Positions 1 through 8,429 of a stretch of 33,395 nt of DNA are shown piece by piece. The stretch's first letter is position 1, and every line of letters begins with the position of its first letter. The DNA lies in the IMG/VR virus record IMGVR_UViG_3300034062_004196, positions 1 to 33,395 of that record, one strand, 5' to 3'. The DNA comes from a virus. A model generated the notes under the pieces. It had not been told where the DNA came from. It searched no databases and saw only the letters and a list, made by a program, of their open reading frames with translations. The translations under genes and the position numbers were made by a program.

Positions 1-235
1 CTAACTCGTAACAAGGATAACAATTAGATCCTGGCTGGTCTTGCAACATACTTTGTTGCGTGTCAGCATTAACAGCACCATGCAAAATTTCTTCTATACT
101 GTTGTTTTTAACATTGCCAATAGGGCCGGCGCTGCGAATACAATTCTTTACTGTACCGTCAAAGTTGTACATCAGTCCCGCCCACGGCATGGGACAAAAA
201 CATTTGTTGGTCAGTACTTGTTTAGCTGTGATCAT
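1..235 (-). CDS. Radical SAM/SPASM-type protein, N-terminal part only (runs off the left edge)
   Basis: I translated this frame by hand. It opens with an ATG at 235 that overlaps the stop of the dehydrogenase gene (ATGA) and stays open for 78 codons to the window edge. The visible part has the N-terminal cysteine module seen in the other two radical SAM proteins here: CFCPMPWAGLMYNFDGTVKNC, then a GN-x(5)-SIEEIL block, then an N-C-x2-C pair. This resembles the auxiliary cluster module (SPASM/twitch-like) that accompanies radical SAM enzymes. The catalytic CxxxCxxC motif would lie further left and is not seen. The closest match in the window is the protein at 9704-10852, which has the same CAAPWRGLHINPRGDVKTC and SIEEIL pattern. 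Last visible gene of the operon running from gp32. Substrate unknown. Confidence 0.8.
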   Translation of the reverse strand, partial: MITAKQVLTNKCFCPMPWAGLMYNFDGTVKNCIRSAGPIGNVKNNSIEEILHGAVNADTQQSMLQDQPGSNCYPCYEL

Positions 236-768
236 GGTCCCAAACTTATATCAGGTATGCGCAAATTATTTTTGGCTGCTAGATCAAAAATTTCATGCAG
301 AGTTGCAGCCCAAACATCAACGTTGGCAGCCGGCGGAACTGTTTTGTCAGGGCTTGTGGCAATGTTGCCTGGTCTCACAATTGTTAGTTTGATTCCCAAC
401 TGCCGATTTCTTATTTGTTGCACAGCTTCTTCTAACGCAACCTTCTGTACTCGATACTGGTCCATGTCAAGTCCTGGTAGAACACTGACTGGACTCTGTG
501 TCATCATGGTAGAAATTACCACAATGTGTTTGCGAGTTCCTTGCCAACGTTGGGCCATTTCAAACAACAGTTCGGTCTGTGCATAACCTGCTTGCGCATT
601 GTTCACAAAAACATCACAAGGTTCAATTTGATCACAGATTTTTAGAACATTTCTTATGTTCCATCCTTCTCGCTTGCTTAATCCCACAATGTCATGGCCT
701 TGATTGGTATACAATCGTGCCAGTGCTTGGCCTATGCCTGCGGTGTGTCCGGTGATTGCAATTTTCAT
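232..768 (-). CDS. Short-chain dehydrogenase/reductase (SDR family)
   Basis: A 178-aa NAD(P)-binding oxidoreductase. The Rossmann glycine motif TGHTAGIG lies at residues 6-13, the structural NNA motif at 56-58, and the catalytic tyrosine and lysine in YRVQK at 105-109, with a serine at 92 in the usual position about 13 residues before the tyrosine. The protein is shorter than the roughly 250 aa usual for SDRs; the C-terminal substrate-binding part is reduced, but the catalytic set is complete. SDRs often interconvert hydroxyl and keto groups on sugars or lipids. It lies between two radical SAM genes with ATGA overlaps on both sides, so translation is probably coupled and the enzymes may act in one pathway. 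The substrate cannot be told from sequence. Confidence 0.85.
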   Translation of the reverse strand: MKIAITGHTAGIGQALARLYTNQGHDIVGLSKREGWNIRNVLKICDQIEPCDVFVNNAQAGYAQTELLFEMAQRWQGTRKHIVVISTMMTQSPVSVLPGLDMDQYRVQKVALEEAVQQIRNRQLGIKLTIVRPGNIATSPDKTVPPAANVDVWAATLHEIFDLAAKNNLRIPDISLGP

Positions 769-1733
769 TTAAAATAATCCCACAAGCGAATGTTCCTTAG
801 CTTATCTTGCTGTGCAGTAAACATCTGTAGTTCAACTGTGTTGTCCTGTTCAGTGGCCACAATTGATTTCAACAAATTGGGCACATCTGCCGTTCTTGTT
901 AGATGGTTGCTGTATTTTACACTCAACACATTAGGGCGTTCTAGCAGTGCCCAGCTGTGTTTTAGTTTATGGTGTTCTACATACTGAAAAATATTTTTGA
1001 GATCGCCAATATTCAACGCACTCACAGTGGTCCAGGTATTAAGGTCCACACCCATGGATTGGTACTTCAACAAATTCTGTTCAAACTCGTTGAATTTTAT
1101 AGGCCAGCGAACATAGTCATGTATTCGACCAATGCCGTCAAGGCTTGCTGTGATGGTGACATTGACACCTTTTTCTAACAATTGGTCAAGTTCAGTGATC
1201 ACAGTGCTGCAATTGGTGTTGATTCTAATACTGCAAACTGTGTCCGGTAAGTTAGCCAACAAGTGTCGATAATTTTTACTAGCACTGGGTTCGCCACCAT
1301 TGACGTCAAGATGCACCACTCTGTTCAATGGCAAGTTCCAAAATTGGTCAGCATTGTTGATTTTGATATAATCTCGCTGATGCAAGCTTCCTATCTTTGT
1401 ACTCAATGTTTCATTGCAGGTTTGGCAGGCGCTGTTGCAAACGTTGTCTAGTACCCCGCCCACTGTGAGATAGTCCAGCTGGCTTTGATTCTTGTGAAAC
1501 GCAATAGAATTTAATCGTATGCTGGTTTGATTCAGTTGCTCAGTTTGTTGGCATCTGATACATTCTTGTGGCCATTGGTCTTGTGAAAATTGTTGTTTTA
1601 TTTGTGCCAACCATTCACTGTTGTCCATACTGTCAATAGAATCAAACTCTGGATTGTTGGTCATGTGACCGCAGCGACTGAGTTTACCGCTGGGATTCAA
1701 TCTAACAAAGTGATCAAGCCGTGGGCAATACAT
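765..1733 (-). CDS. Radical SAM protein with N-terminal cysteine module
   Basis: A 322-aa protein if it starts at the ATG at 1733; a TTG three codons upstream is the alternative. An N-terminal module has cysteines at residues 3, 21, 58 and 61 in the arrangement of the auxiliary-cluster module found in the other two radical SAM proteins here. The radical SAM cluster motif C-N-S-A-C-Q-T-C follows at 99-106 (CxxxCxxC), and GGEP, the SAM-contacting motif, at 146-149. The family cleaves S-adenosylmethionine to a 5'-deoxyadenosyl radical to modify peptides, sugars or nucleotides. Putting the auxiliary module before the catalytic domain is the reverse of the usual SPASM order. The start overlaps the sulfotransferase-like gene by 20 bases and the end overlaps the SDR start. 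Substrate unknown. Confidence 0.85.
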   Translation of the reverse strand: MYCPRLDHFVRLNPSGKLSRCGHMTNNPEFDSIDSMDNSEWLAQIKQQFSQDQWPQECIRCQQTEQLNQTSIRLNSIAFHKNQSQLDYLTVGGVLDNVCNSACQTCNETLSTKIGSLHQRDYIKINNADQFWNLPLNRVVHLDVNGGEPSASKNYRHLLANLPDTVCSIRINTNCSTVITELDQLLEKGVNVTITASLDGIGRIHDYVRWPIKFNEFEQNLLKYQSMGVDLNTWTTVSALNIGDLKNIFQYVEHHKLKHSWALLERPNVLSVKYSNHLTRTADVPNLLKSIVATEQDNTVELQMFTAQQDKLRNIRLWDYFK

Positions 1734-2340
1734 GGGCTGCAATATCAGGAAAATTTGTTCGAAAATACTCTACCAGCGCAGACCATGTCATGGACTGACC
1801 AGCAAGGTTTAACAGTATTTGATCTACATGCCACAAAAATTCTGCATCCTTGTTGTTGTCTAATAATTGTTGTACAAACGCTTGAGTTGGCGGAACAACT
1901 TTGGCTCGATCTCTAATAGATGTAATAGAGCCAAACGTTGAAAAATTTCTAAATCGTAATTCAGCATCAGGTCGTAAAAATCTGCTGAGATTTTGAATCC
2001 AATAAAACTGCGGAAGATAGTGTCTGTTGAGAAACTGATAGCGTTTGGCAAACCAAAACGCTGTGTTGTAATCTAGTTCAGGATAGTCTTTGGTGATGTG
2101 CTGTAGATAAGTGTTGACCCCGCTGACATATCTAGCACGAGGATTTCTTATGTAAACATCAACAAATTCTAATTGCTGAATTTGCTCATTGCGAAGCAAA
2201 GCATATCCATGATGCTTTGCTTCTCTTTTTAAACTACTGTTTCCGTTTTTGTAAATGAGGTAAACCCATTGATTGTGAAGTGGCATTTCTACCACTTCAC
2301 AATTGTCTGGAAACAATTCTGTGTCCAGAATTCCTAACAT
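1714..2340 (-). CDS. Sulfotransferase-like protein
   Basis: A 208-aa protein whose ATG directly follows the gp32 stop (TAAATG), so it is likely expressed by read-through or coupled translation from gp32. Residues about 26-37 read VYLIYKNGNSSL, similar to the 5'-phosphosulfate-binding loop of PAPS-dependent sulfotransferases. Residues about 59-74 contain VDVYIRNPRARYVSG, which matches the RxPxxRxxS pattern of the 3'-phosphate-binding motif. The spacing between the two motifs is short compared with classical enzymes, and the C-terminal half is not recognisable. If functional it would move a sulfate from PAPS onto a hydroxyl or amine of a glycan or small molecule. The motif match is by eye only. 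Confidence 0.6.
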   Translation of the reverse strand: MLGILDTELFPDNCEVVEMPLHNQWVYLIYKNGNSSLKREAKHHGYALLRNEQIQQLEFVDVYIRNPRARYVSGVNTYLQHITKDYPELDYNTAFWFAKRYQFLNRHYLPQFYWIQNLSRFLRPDAELRFRNFSTFGSITSIRDRAKVVPPTQAFVQQLLDNNKDAEFLWHVDQILLNLAGQSMTWSALVEYFRTNFPDIAAHVLPTA

Positions 2341-3342
2341 TTACTTGGTTTGTCGGGCTCGGATCATTGCCAAGATGTCTTGGGCATTACCAGATGGCTT
2401 GGCAGTCTGCACAGGTGCGGATGCTGCCGGTACGTCATCCGCATCAAACGGAGGATCCTCGTCGATCACAGCAGGTTTAGCAACTGTCTTGCTTACAGGT
2501 TGAGCATTGCCGGGGCCATCTACTGCATGTTCAGCTTCCTTGGCGCCAGCAGGTGCTTGAATACCAGCAGGACGGAAATATTGACCCCAACGCTCAGTGT
2601 CGTAAGGTTGTCCGTCTACACTTGCTTCGAACATTTCTTTGATCACACGCAGTTCGACTTCGCCGGGCTTCTTAGGTAAAAAGCTGCTCAAATCATACAA
2701 GCTGTGTTTTTCAATTGCTGCTTGTTCAGCTTCTGTGAGCGGGCTTTCTTTACGTGCCCACTTTGAAGTGTTGTAGTCAGCAAAACCGCCTTTGCTGGTC
2801 TTGCTAACACGGAAGTCCAAACCACGCAGGTAGTCTGTTGGCAATTCTTCCAGTTCAGGATCCATTAGCGCACCTTTGATAGTGGTAAAGATCTGAGGGC
2901 CAATAATGAATCTGCGAATCGGATTTTCTGGAGTCTTGTCATCACTCAAGGGGTTTTCACGAACAAACCCTTGGAAGATGTAGCTGCGCTTTTTCCAGTA
3001 CTTGCGACCCATGTCTTCAAGACTCTTGTCCTTGAACCAAGTACGAACTTCTGCTAGGATTGGACAAGCATCGCCCCACATTTCTACGCAAGGTACTTGG
3101 ACCATGACCTGCTTGCTTTCCATATCTCCTTTGATGCCGTTGAAAGGCAATCGAATCATTGCACGTTCGGCCCAGAAAAAAGTGTTTTTAGAGTTACCAT
3201 CTGGTAGGAATCGAATTGTGGCGCTTTGGCCTTCTTCCATGTTCCAGTGTGGGTAAATGGAGTTGTCTCCACCGGTGGATTGCCCACCTTGTTTTTGTTC
3301 AGCTGCCTGTAGACGTGCTCGAATTTCTGATAAAGATGCCAT
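2341..3342 (-). CDS. 32: gp32 single-stranded DNA-binding protein
   Basis: A 333-aa homologue of T4 gp32, which coats single-stranded DNA during replication, recombination and repair and organises the replisome. The basic N-terminus (MASLSEIRARL) corresponds to the cooperativity domain. Residues about 30-240 are the OB-fold core, with aromatic and basic residues in the usual places and VPCVEMWGDACPI at 83-95. Only two cysteines are seen there (85 and 93), so the T4 zinc site is not obviously intact. An acidic tail near residues 290-300 (DEDPPFDADD) fits the protein-interaction tail, but about 30 residues follow it, ending in ILAMIRARQTK. The start is supported by AAGGAG eight bases upstream of the ATG. 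The gene has a dedicated leader with two promoter types. Confidence 0.95.
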   Translation of the reverse strand: MASLSEIRARLQAAEQKQGGQSTGGDNSIYPHWNMEEGQSATIRFLPDGNSKNTFFWAERAMIRLPFNGIKGDMESKQVMVQVPCVEMWGDACPILAEVRTWFKDKSLEDMGRKYWKKRSYIFQGFVRENPLSDDKTPENPIRRFIIGPQIFTTIKGALMDPELEELPTDYLRGLDFRVSKTSKGGFADYNTSKWARKESPLTEAEQAAIEKHSLYDLSSFLPKKPGEVELRVIKEMFEASVDGQPYDTERWGQYFRPAGIQAPAGAKEAEHAVDGPGNAQPVSKTVAKPAVIDEDPPFDADDVPAASAPVQTAKPSGNAQDILAMIRARQTK

Positions 3343-3361
3343 AGTAATTTCTCCTTGTTAA

Positions 3362-3409
3362 GTTGCCTATGTGTGTTGCCTATCTAACGAATTAGATTTT
3401 TAGTTGCCT
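3362..3409 (-). promoter_or_regulatory. gp32 mRNA leader: UUCG hairpin and three AGGCAAC repeats
   Basis: On the mRNA strand, AGGCAAC occurs three times (3409-3403, 3381-3375 and 3368-3362). Between the first and second lies a perfect 6-bp hairpin ATCTAA-TTCG-TTAGAT (3397-3382) with a UUCG loop. The last repeat ends 13 bases before the AAGGAG of gp32. In T4, gp32 represses its own translation by nucleating on a structured leader and spreading over an unstructured stretch that includes the ribosome-binding site. The layout here fits such an operator, but the function is inferred. Confidence 0.5.
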
Positions 3410-3439
3410 GTGACTCGCAAGCACTTGCAAACACTATGT

Positions 3440-3468
3440 AGTATAAGCTAATGTTTGCTTGCTGTCAA
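3440..3468 (-). promoter_or_regulatory. Sigma-70-type promoter for gp32
   Basis: TTGACA (3468-3463) and TATACT (3445-3440) are separated by exactly 17 bases on the minus strand. This is close to the housekeeping bacterial consensus and points to host-RNA-polymerase transcription early in infection. Predicted start near 3433, giving a leader of about 90 bases that contains the hairpin and AGGCAAC repeats. Confidence 0.75.
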
Positions 3469-3471
3469 TGT

Positions 3472-3479
3472 TATTTAGC
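3472..3479 (-). promoter_or_regulatory. T4-late-type box upstream of gp32
   Basis: GCTAAATA on the minus strand, immediately upstream of the -35 element of the sigma-70-type promoter. It matches the NNTAAATA pattern before gp13, gp19 and other late genes here. It would give gp32 a late transcript as well as an early one. The box is short and could be chance, but it lies in the largest gene-free gap of the window. Confidence 0.45.
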
Positions 3480-3494
3480 AGCGTTAGGCAAAAC

Positions 3495-4433
3495 TTAATT
3501 TTTTTGTTTTTGACTTACAAATCGTTGCCAAGCTTTAGCAGCAGTGTCGTTGACTAAGCCAATGGGTGCCGTATGTGGCCAGGGTGCCTGATCTTTGATG
3601 CCAAGCTGATCAAAAAATCCAAAACTAGCCAGGTGGCGGTAATTGTATTCTATCTGCTGGTGTTGTGTCTCGTACACCTCTTGCCATTGCTCTGTAGTCA
3701 TATGCGAAAAACGATCTAGCATTGCTAACAATGTTTCTAGCCGAGATCGAGAATCCCAAACACTGTCAAAGTTGTAATTAAAACATGAATATAGCTCAAA
3801 CCCAAAAGTTTGATTTATCATTTTATGATAATTGGGCGGTGCCACTGCTACCCATAATCGTCGATTGGCTATAGCATACAAAAATTTTTCTGTGGGGAAC
3901 GGTACCAGGGTGTCTAACGATATAGTTTCTGATACTAGGTTCAAAAAACAATCTTGTATTATTGGAGACAACACAGCAAAATTTTTGTCATGGTCCAATG
4001 GACACACAAAATCAAAGATGTTTACAGACTTTAAAAATGTTGGATCTATAGCATCCGGATTCTTGACAGAATCTTTGATTTGATTAAAATCTATTGAAAA
4101 GTGTTTGGTGCAACATTTCTCATTGTACCAGCCAAGTTCATGTAATCGCGCTAACAATGCGTATCTACTACCGTTTTTAGATCTGTTGAAACAACACAAG
4201 AAATTTTTAAAATTAAGCTCTGGTTTCTGAGTTTGCGCTGCAAGCTCTGACATGTTGTAGGTATGATTGCCATAATTGTATAACCACGCACTAAATCGAA
4301 ACTCAAATTCTGGGTATGCTATTTTCACTTCGTCGGGGAAAAAATACTCAGAGTAAACTGTGTACCCTGGAGGAATCAGATTTAATATTTGATTTTTAAA
4401 ATTCGTTGGAAAATGGCCAAAATGGTCTTTCAA
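3495..4433 (-). CDS. Glycosyltransferase-like protein of a three-member paralogous family (start uncertain)
   Basis: From the TTG at 4433 this gives 312 aa, but the same frame is open to 4580. The upstream part (ELSFWTWHHDPATKSIW) looks like genuine protein, so the real N-terminus is probably longer. No ATG, GTG or TTG lies between 4434 and 4580, only a CTG near 4481. The protein shares two blocks with those at 10860-11903 and 24735-25766. One is a hydrophobic-basic stretch (LCCFNRSKNGSRYALLARLH). The other is a Glu-Lys block (PTEKFLYAIANRRLWVAVA) followed by a TFGFELY stretch. The Glu-Lys block recalls the donor-binding region of fucosyltransferase-like GT-B enzymes, but that is inference. 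The end lies just before the gp32 promoter region. Confidence 0.6.
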   Translation of the reverse strand: MKDHFGHFPTNFKNQILNLIPPGYTVYSEYFFPDEVKIAYPEFEFRFSAWLYNYGNHTYNMSELAAQTQKPELNFKNFLCCFNRSKNGSRYALLARLHELGWYNEKCCTKHFSIDFNQIKDSVKNPDAIDPTFLKSVNIFDFVCPLDHDKNFAVLSPIIQDCFLNLVSETISLDTLVPFPTEKFLYAIANRRLWVAVAPPNYHKMINQTFGFELYSCFNYNFDSVWDSRSRLETLLAMLDRFSHMTTEQWQEVYETQHQQIEYNYRHLASFGFFDQLGIKDQAPWPHTAPIGLVNDTAAKAWQRFVSQKQKN

Positions 4434-4489
4434 CCATATGGATTTTGTTGCTGGATCATGATGCCAAGTCCAGAAACTCAGCTCTTCGC

Positions 4490-6826
4490 TTATTTTTTCA
4501 AGGCCAGCGATTTCAATCTCTCTAATGGGTCTTGAGATTCGTGGTAGCTGCCGGTTATGGCTGCATTGTAGTTGATCGGATCATCAGCCTCCGCCACACC
4601 TTGCTTTCTATTATCCAATTTGGTAAACGCTTTAACAAAATTAGGACCACTTTTCATGCGTTTTGCGTCACTGCGTTTTGTGGGATCCATTCTGTGCTTA
4701 AGGTTATCTTTATCTAATTTTGTTAGATAACTGGTTAGCGTAGCATCACTAACCTCCGCCACACCTTGCTCGCTCTCGCCTATTTCAAGTTCGCCACGAC
4801 TAGCCATTCGGTTTTGTAATTTATCAAGATTGCCTGACTGTAACTGACTGTCAAGTTGTGGTAGCATTTGAGCAAGAGTAGCGGTATTCATTTCAATATC
4901 GAATTTGTCTGCTAGCACCTGTTGCCAATTTAGTATTCTTCTTTTCTCTGGTGTTCCCACAGGAGCCATAACAACTGTCATCAAATATGCCATTGCTAAA
5001 TGTGTTTTGTTTGCTCCCATGCCTTCCGCCATGCCTTGTTTCATGTTGCCCAGCATTTGCTCTACCTGTCGAACCCAACCTGAAACATCACTACTTCCAA
5101 TCTCGTCTACATCGCCCACAAAGTCAGCAACTTCGTCAATAGCACTCATTACTTTTTCTGGACCGTGCTTGGCCAACAGATCTGTACGCTGCATCAAAAT
5201 TCTATTTGTAACAGCTCGTGCAACTGCGCTGTTTTCTTGCCCTGGATTAGCCGGCATGCCTTCAATAAACGTGGCCATGTTATCAGCTTCAGGCAATCGT
5301 GGAGCATAATTACCGGTGCCTAATTCTTGATCTAATTTGTCAGTGATCCACTCATACGGGTCACCGTCCCGACCTTTGGCAATACCATAAGGTATTTCGC
5401 CAGCGTCTGAGTAATAGTCAAACAGTGCATAGTATAAATCATTGTCCAAGTCATCGCCAGTTTCAAATCGCTTGACTTCATTTTTGAATCTACTCAAAAT
5501 ATGGTCCAGTGTTTCACCCGACTCATCAAGAATTCGGCCTTCTGCCACTGTCTTTGGTGCTGTGTCCTGTGCTACATTGGCTGGTTCAGCGGCAGTGCTG
5601 CCAGGAGTTTGAATTCCTAGTTCAGCTAATCGACGTTGAACATCAGTGTCATCCCAAACATTAGCTCTTGGATCGTTTACAGCAAGGTCATGCAATATAT
5701 CAAACAATTGATCATCGCCTACAACATCGTAAAGCTGCTCTGTGGCATTGGTAGCATCAGGGCCAACAATGAGTTCACTACTCATAAGATTGTTTAATGT
5801 AGCTTGTGCTTCAGGTGTGTCCGGCAGTGCCCATGTTCCTTCAGTTAGCTTGTTGATCCAGTTTTCAAATACTTGTATTTCTTTCATTTTAGCACCTTGT
5901 TGTAGTCGAGCCAGTATTGGCACAGCAGCCTCTATTCTAGCATCAATGGTTTGTTCTATGAACATTTGTTTAATATCTTCTACCAGCTGTGTTTCTGAAT
6001 TTATATCAGCAGGGGTCCAAGATTCAAAATAGTCACTGTAACCACGGCGAGTAGCCAAGTGTTTTAGATTTTCTTGCAGTTGTTGATAGTAACCACGAGC
6101 TGATTCTACTAATTCAGCAGTACTACCTTCAAAAATTTTAGAGTGGCTAGCCCGGTTAAAACGGCTCAGCACATTCATCTCTTGCACCATTTCTTTGATG
6201 TGCTGACCCCGGATATCGTAAGTATTACCGCCCTGACGCACATGTTCCAGCATGGCCCTGCCGGCAACCAGTTTAGTAAACGGCAGTTTGAAGCATTCGC
6301 CTTCAGCAGTTTCAATAAACAAACTTTCTACATAGCGATAACGTTTGTCATTTTCGCCTAACATACGGTTGTGCTTGATTACCAATCGCGCTTGAGTTTG
6401 TTCACCCATGTAGCTTGTGCGACGATTGCCATAGTATCCTTCAAACAAGCCTTCTTTGATAGCAGCAATGCCAGACAAAGTATGTTTTAGTTGGTTAATA
6501 TCCAATGGACTAAATGTACCAATGTTGTGTCGGGTAGCAAAATCTTTGAGTTGCTTCATAAAGCCAAACCATGCTTCTTTGTCTCTAGGATCCTCCATGC
6601 TTTTGCCAAGGTTGTCTCCAAAGAAAAGTTGTAGATCATCCTCGTCGCTCAGAACAATCACAGCAGTACCGTAGTTTTTTCTTGTATTTGGGGCGACCCA
6701 ATCAAAAGCAAATACTTTGGCTTCTCCGGGTGCAGAATCTGCACCGCGCTCATCGGTATATTTTACGTCGTAATTTTTGACCGCTAAAAAGTCGCTTAAA
6801 TCTTGTGCTCGGGTTTCTTTTGCCAT
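4490..6826 (-). CDS. Large phage protein of unknown function with QG(V/M)AE repeats (778 aa), probably virion-associated
   Basis: A 778-aa protein directly downstream of gp17. I recognise no catalytic domain. The N-terminal 400 residues look folded; the remainder is acidic and low in complexity. QGMAE ends at residue 601, QGVAE at 691 and again at 746, each starting a new segment, so the C-terminus is modular. The sequence GVAE/GMAE resembles the hydrophobic-x-Glu sites cut by the T4 prohead protease gp21, hinting at a packaged, processed head protein. The final segment contains DDPINYNAAITGSYHESQDP. From memory, similar segments occur in proteins of uncultured marine phages. The ATG at 6826 lies seven bases after a late-type box embedded in the gp17 stop. 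Function unknown. Confidence 0.8.
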   Translation of the reverse strand: MAKETRAQDLSDFLAVKNYDVKYTDERGADSAPGEAKVFAFDWVAPNTRKNYGTAVIVLSDEDDLQLFFGDNLGKSMEDPRDKEAWFGFMKQLKDFATRHNIGTFSPLDINQLKHTLSGIAAIKEGLFEGYYGNRRTSYMGEQTQARLVIKHNRMLGENDKRYRYVESLFIETAEGECFKLPFTKLVAGRAMLEHVRQGGNTYDIRGQHIKEMVQEMNVLSRFNRASHSKIFEGSTAELVESARGYYQQLQENLKHLATRRGYSDYFESWTPADINSETQLVEDIKQMFIEQTIDARIEAAVPILARLQQGAKMKEIQVFENWINKLTEGTWALPDTPEAQATLNNLMSSELIVGPDATNATEQLYDVVGDDQLFDILHDLAVNDPRANVWDDTDVQRRLAELGIQTPGSTAAEPANVAQDTAPKTVAEGRILDESGETLDHILSRFKNEVKRFETGDDLDNDLYYALFDYYSDAGEIPYGIAKGRDGDPYEWITDKLDQELGTGNYAPRLPEADNMATFIEGMPANPGQENSAVARAVTNRILMQRTDLLAKHGPEKVMSAIDEVADFVGDVDEIGSSDVSGWVRQVEQMLGNMKQGMAEGMGANKTHLAMAYLMTVVMAPVGTPEKRRILNWQQVLADKFDIEMNTATLAQMLPQLDSQLQSGNLDKLQNRMASRGELEIGESEQGVAEVSDATLTSYLTKLDKDNLKHRMDPTKRSDAKRMKSGPNFVKAFTKLDNRKQGVAEADDPINYNAAITGSYHESQDPLERLKSLALKK

Positions 6827-6833
6827 AGTTTGT

Positions 6834-6841
6834 TATTTATC
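6834..6841 (-). promoter_or_regulatory. T4-late-type box overlapping the gp17 stop codon
   Basis: GATAAATA on the minus strand; the TAA stop of gp17 (6839-6837) is part of the box (CGA-TAA-ATA). The ATG of the 778-aa protein follows after ACAAACT. With T4 spacing the transcript would begin about two bases before that ATG. Confidence 0.6.
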
Positions 6842-8429
6842 GAAGTAAGCTGATGAACGGCATTGGTTCTACGTAATTGTCCGTGTGATCACGCATGTGG
6901 ACATCTAAATCTTGATGATAAGTTTGCAACATCATCAACATACGCACTGCTAAAAGTGTTGCCATGACCAAATCGTCAGTTTCTCCTGGTTTGGCAGCAT
7001 AGCTAGAACCTGTAGCAACGAAAGATTTGAACTCACTGATTAGCCCCCGACTGTGCACACGCATTCTGTCAGATTCTACTAGAATTTTGAGTTTATTACA
7101 GGCCGTGAGTTTGCTTTTGTTAGTGGTGTTAAACCCTTTGCGCCAGCGTCGACCACTACCAGGAGTAACTGTGGTATCACTTAGAAAATACCCCGGAATG
7201 TTTTGTTCCCCGTACTCATTGATACTGATCAGTGCAGCTTCCCCTAAGGTGTTGTTTTCTACACTGTAGTAAACGTTCTTTTCTTGTTTTACTATAGCAT
7301 GAAGTTCTCGAATAATGTCTACCATAATTCGTACCTGGGTAGGTACATCTGTTTTGTTGTGACGCCACTCGGCTATTTGTTCTGTGGTTTCTGCTTCAAA
7401 TACTTGTATAGCAGCTGGATCACCTCCGGTACCCAAGCTAGGATCCAATGCCACAATGTATTTGCGGTCAGGCACAGGATTCCGATACCAACGAACTTGT
7501 CCTGATTTACGTATGGGCTCCTTGCCTTCCAAATCCAGCAACTTGATAGGACTGATTAGAGTCTCATCATTTATAACAAAATCACAATCCATTTCTCGAC
7601 GGAAACGTTCTTCTCCCAGCTGCGCCCGTTGTTCTGCTGCCCAGGTATCATTCCTATCAGGGTGCTCACGCCAATATGCACGAAATGCCTTGAAGCCATT
7701 GACCCCCAAGCCATTGAGTCTGGGATTGCCGTACTCGTCCTCAACTTTGTTGGCACCTTTCCAAATCAACGCAAACTGATCTTCATCGGAGTTTGGGGTT
7801 GACGTAATAATAGCTTTACCACCAGTTGACAGCGTGGGAGTAATTGACGTCCAGAACTCAGATGCAATGCTGGGACGAACAAACGCAAATTCGTCTAAGT
7901 ATAACAGTGTAATACTCATACCCCGGCCAGTGTTTTCAGTTGTGGTCTGGCTAACAATACGACTGCCGTTTTCAAATTCTATAGAGCCTTTGTTGTAACT
8001 GGTGGCACCTGCACGAATATGGTTAGGACACAATTCATAAGCATAGCGAATACGCTGCATGATTTCTTGTGCACCCAAGTATTTGTGTGCAGCAATTAGA
8101 ATAGTAGAGTCAGGTACAAACATGGCATACCACAAGAGATATCCTGCTGCTGATGTTGACTTGCCAGTTTGTCGAGGCATGAGACTGATTGAAAAACGAT
8201 TGGTGTGGTAGTTTTCAATCAGCCTGCGTTGGTACTCAAACGGATGGTACACCATCTTACCACGCACTGGATGCTGAATGTAGAAGAAGTTGTCCATAAA
8301 GTATATGGGTCCGCCCACAGGGTCAGCACATTTCAAGAACTCGTCAAGCTCTTGTTCTGTGTATACTTGTTTACGGTGCGGTGCTTTGACCAGCACAGTA
8401 TCAAGTGTGTTTGATTTCATTCCAATCAT
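6837..8429 (-). CDS. 17: gp17 terminase large subunit (packaging ATPase and nuclease)
   Basis: A 530-aa homologue of T4 gp17, the motor that pumps DNA into proheads and cuts the concatemer. Walker A is PRQTGKS at residues 85-91 and Walker B is LLYLDE at 175-180, with a coupling motif near 210 (ITSTPNS). The C-terminal RNase H-like nuclease carries acidic residues at D330 (VALDPSLG), E392 (YYSVENN) and D486/D487 (ETDDLVMA). The start is the ATG at 8429, preceded by AAGGA at good spacing, and overlaps the SGNH hydrolase gene by 29 bases. Its small-subunit partner gp16 lies about 8 kb upstream, unlike T4 where genes 16 and 17 adjoin. Confidence 0.96.
   Translation of the reverse strand: MIGMKSNTLDTVLVKAPHRKQVYTEQELDEFLKCADPVGGPIYFMDNFFYIQHPVRGKMVYHPFEYQRRLIENYHTNRFSISLMPRQTGKSTSAAGYLLWYAMFVPDSTILIAAHKYLGAQEIMQRIRYAYELCPNHIRAGATSYNKGSIEFENGSRIVSQTTTENTGRGMSITLLYLDEFAFVRPSIASEFWTSITPTLSTGGKAIITSTPNSDEDQFALIWKGANKVEDEYGNPRLNGLGVNGFKAFRAYWREHPDRNDTWAAEQRAQLGEERFRREMDCDFVINDETLISPIKLLDLEGKEPIRKSGQVRWYRNPVPDRKYIVALDPSLGTGGDPAAIQVFEAETTEQIAEWRHNKTDVPTQVRIMVDIIRELHAIVKQEKNVYYSVENNTLGEAALISINEYGEQNIPGYFLSDTTVTPGSGRRWRKGFNTTNKSKLTACNKLKILVESDRMRVHSRGLISEFKSFVATGSSYAAKPGETDDLVMATLLAVRMLMMLQTYHQDLDVHMRDHTDNYVEPMPFISLLR

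Noticed and set aside
41-586. A 181-codon plus-strand open frame
   Set aside because: Antisense to the SDR and radical SAM genes, which carry family motifs; the plus-strand product has none.
2880-3342. Zinc site in gp32 equivalent to T4
   Set aside because: Only two cysteines are placed suitably and no histidine partner is clear, so zinc binding is not claimed.
5742-6674. Several plus-strand open frames of 70-95 codons
   Set aside because: All antisense to the 778-aa gene, with low-complexity products and no motifs.
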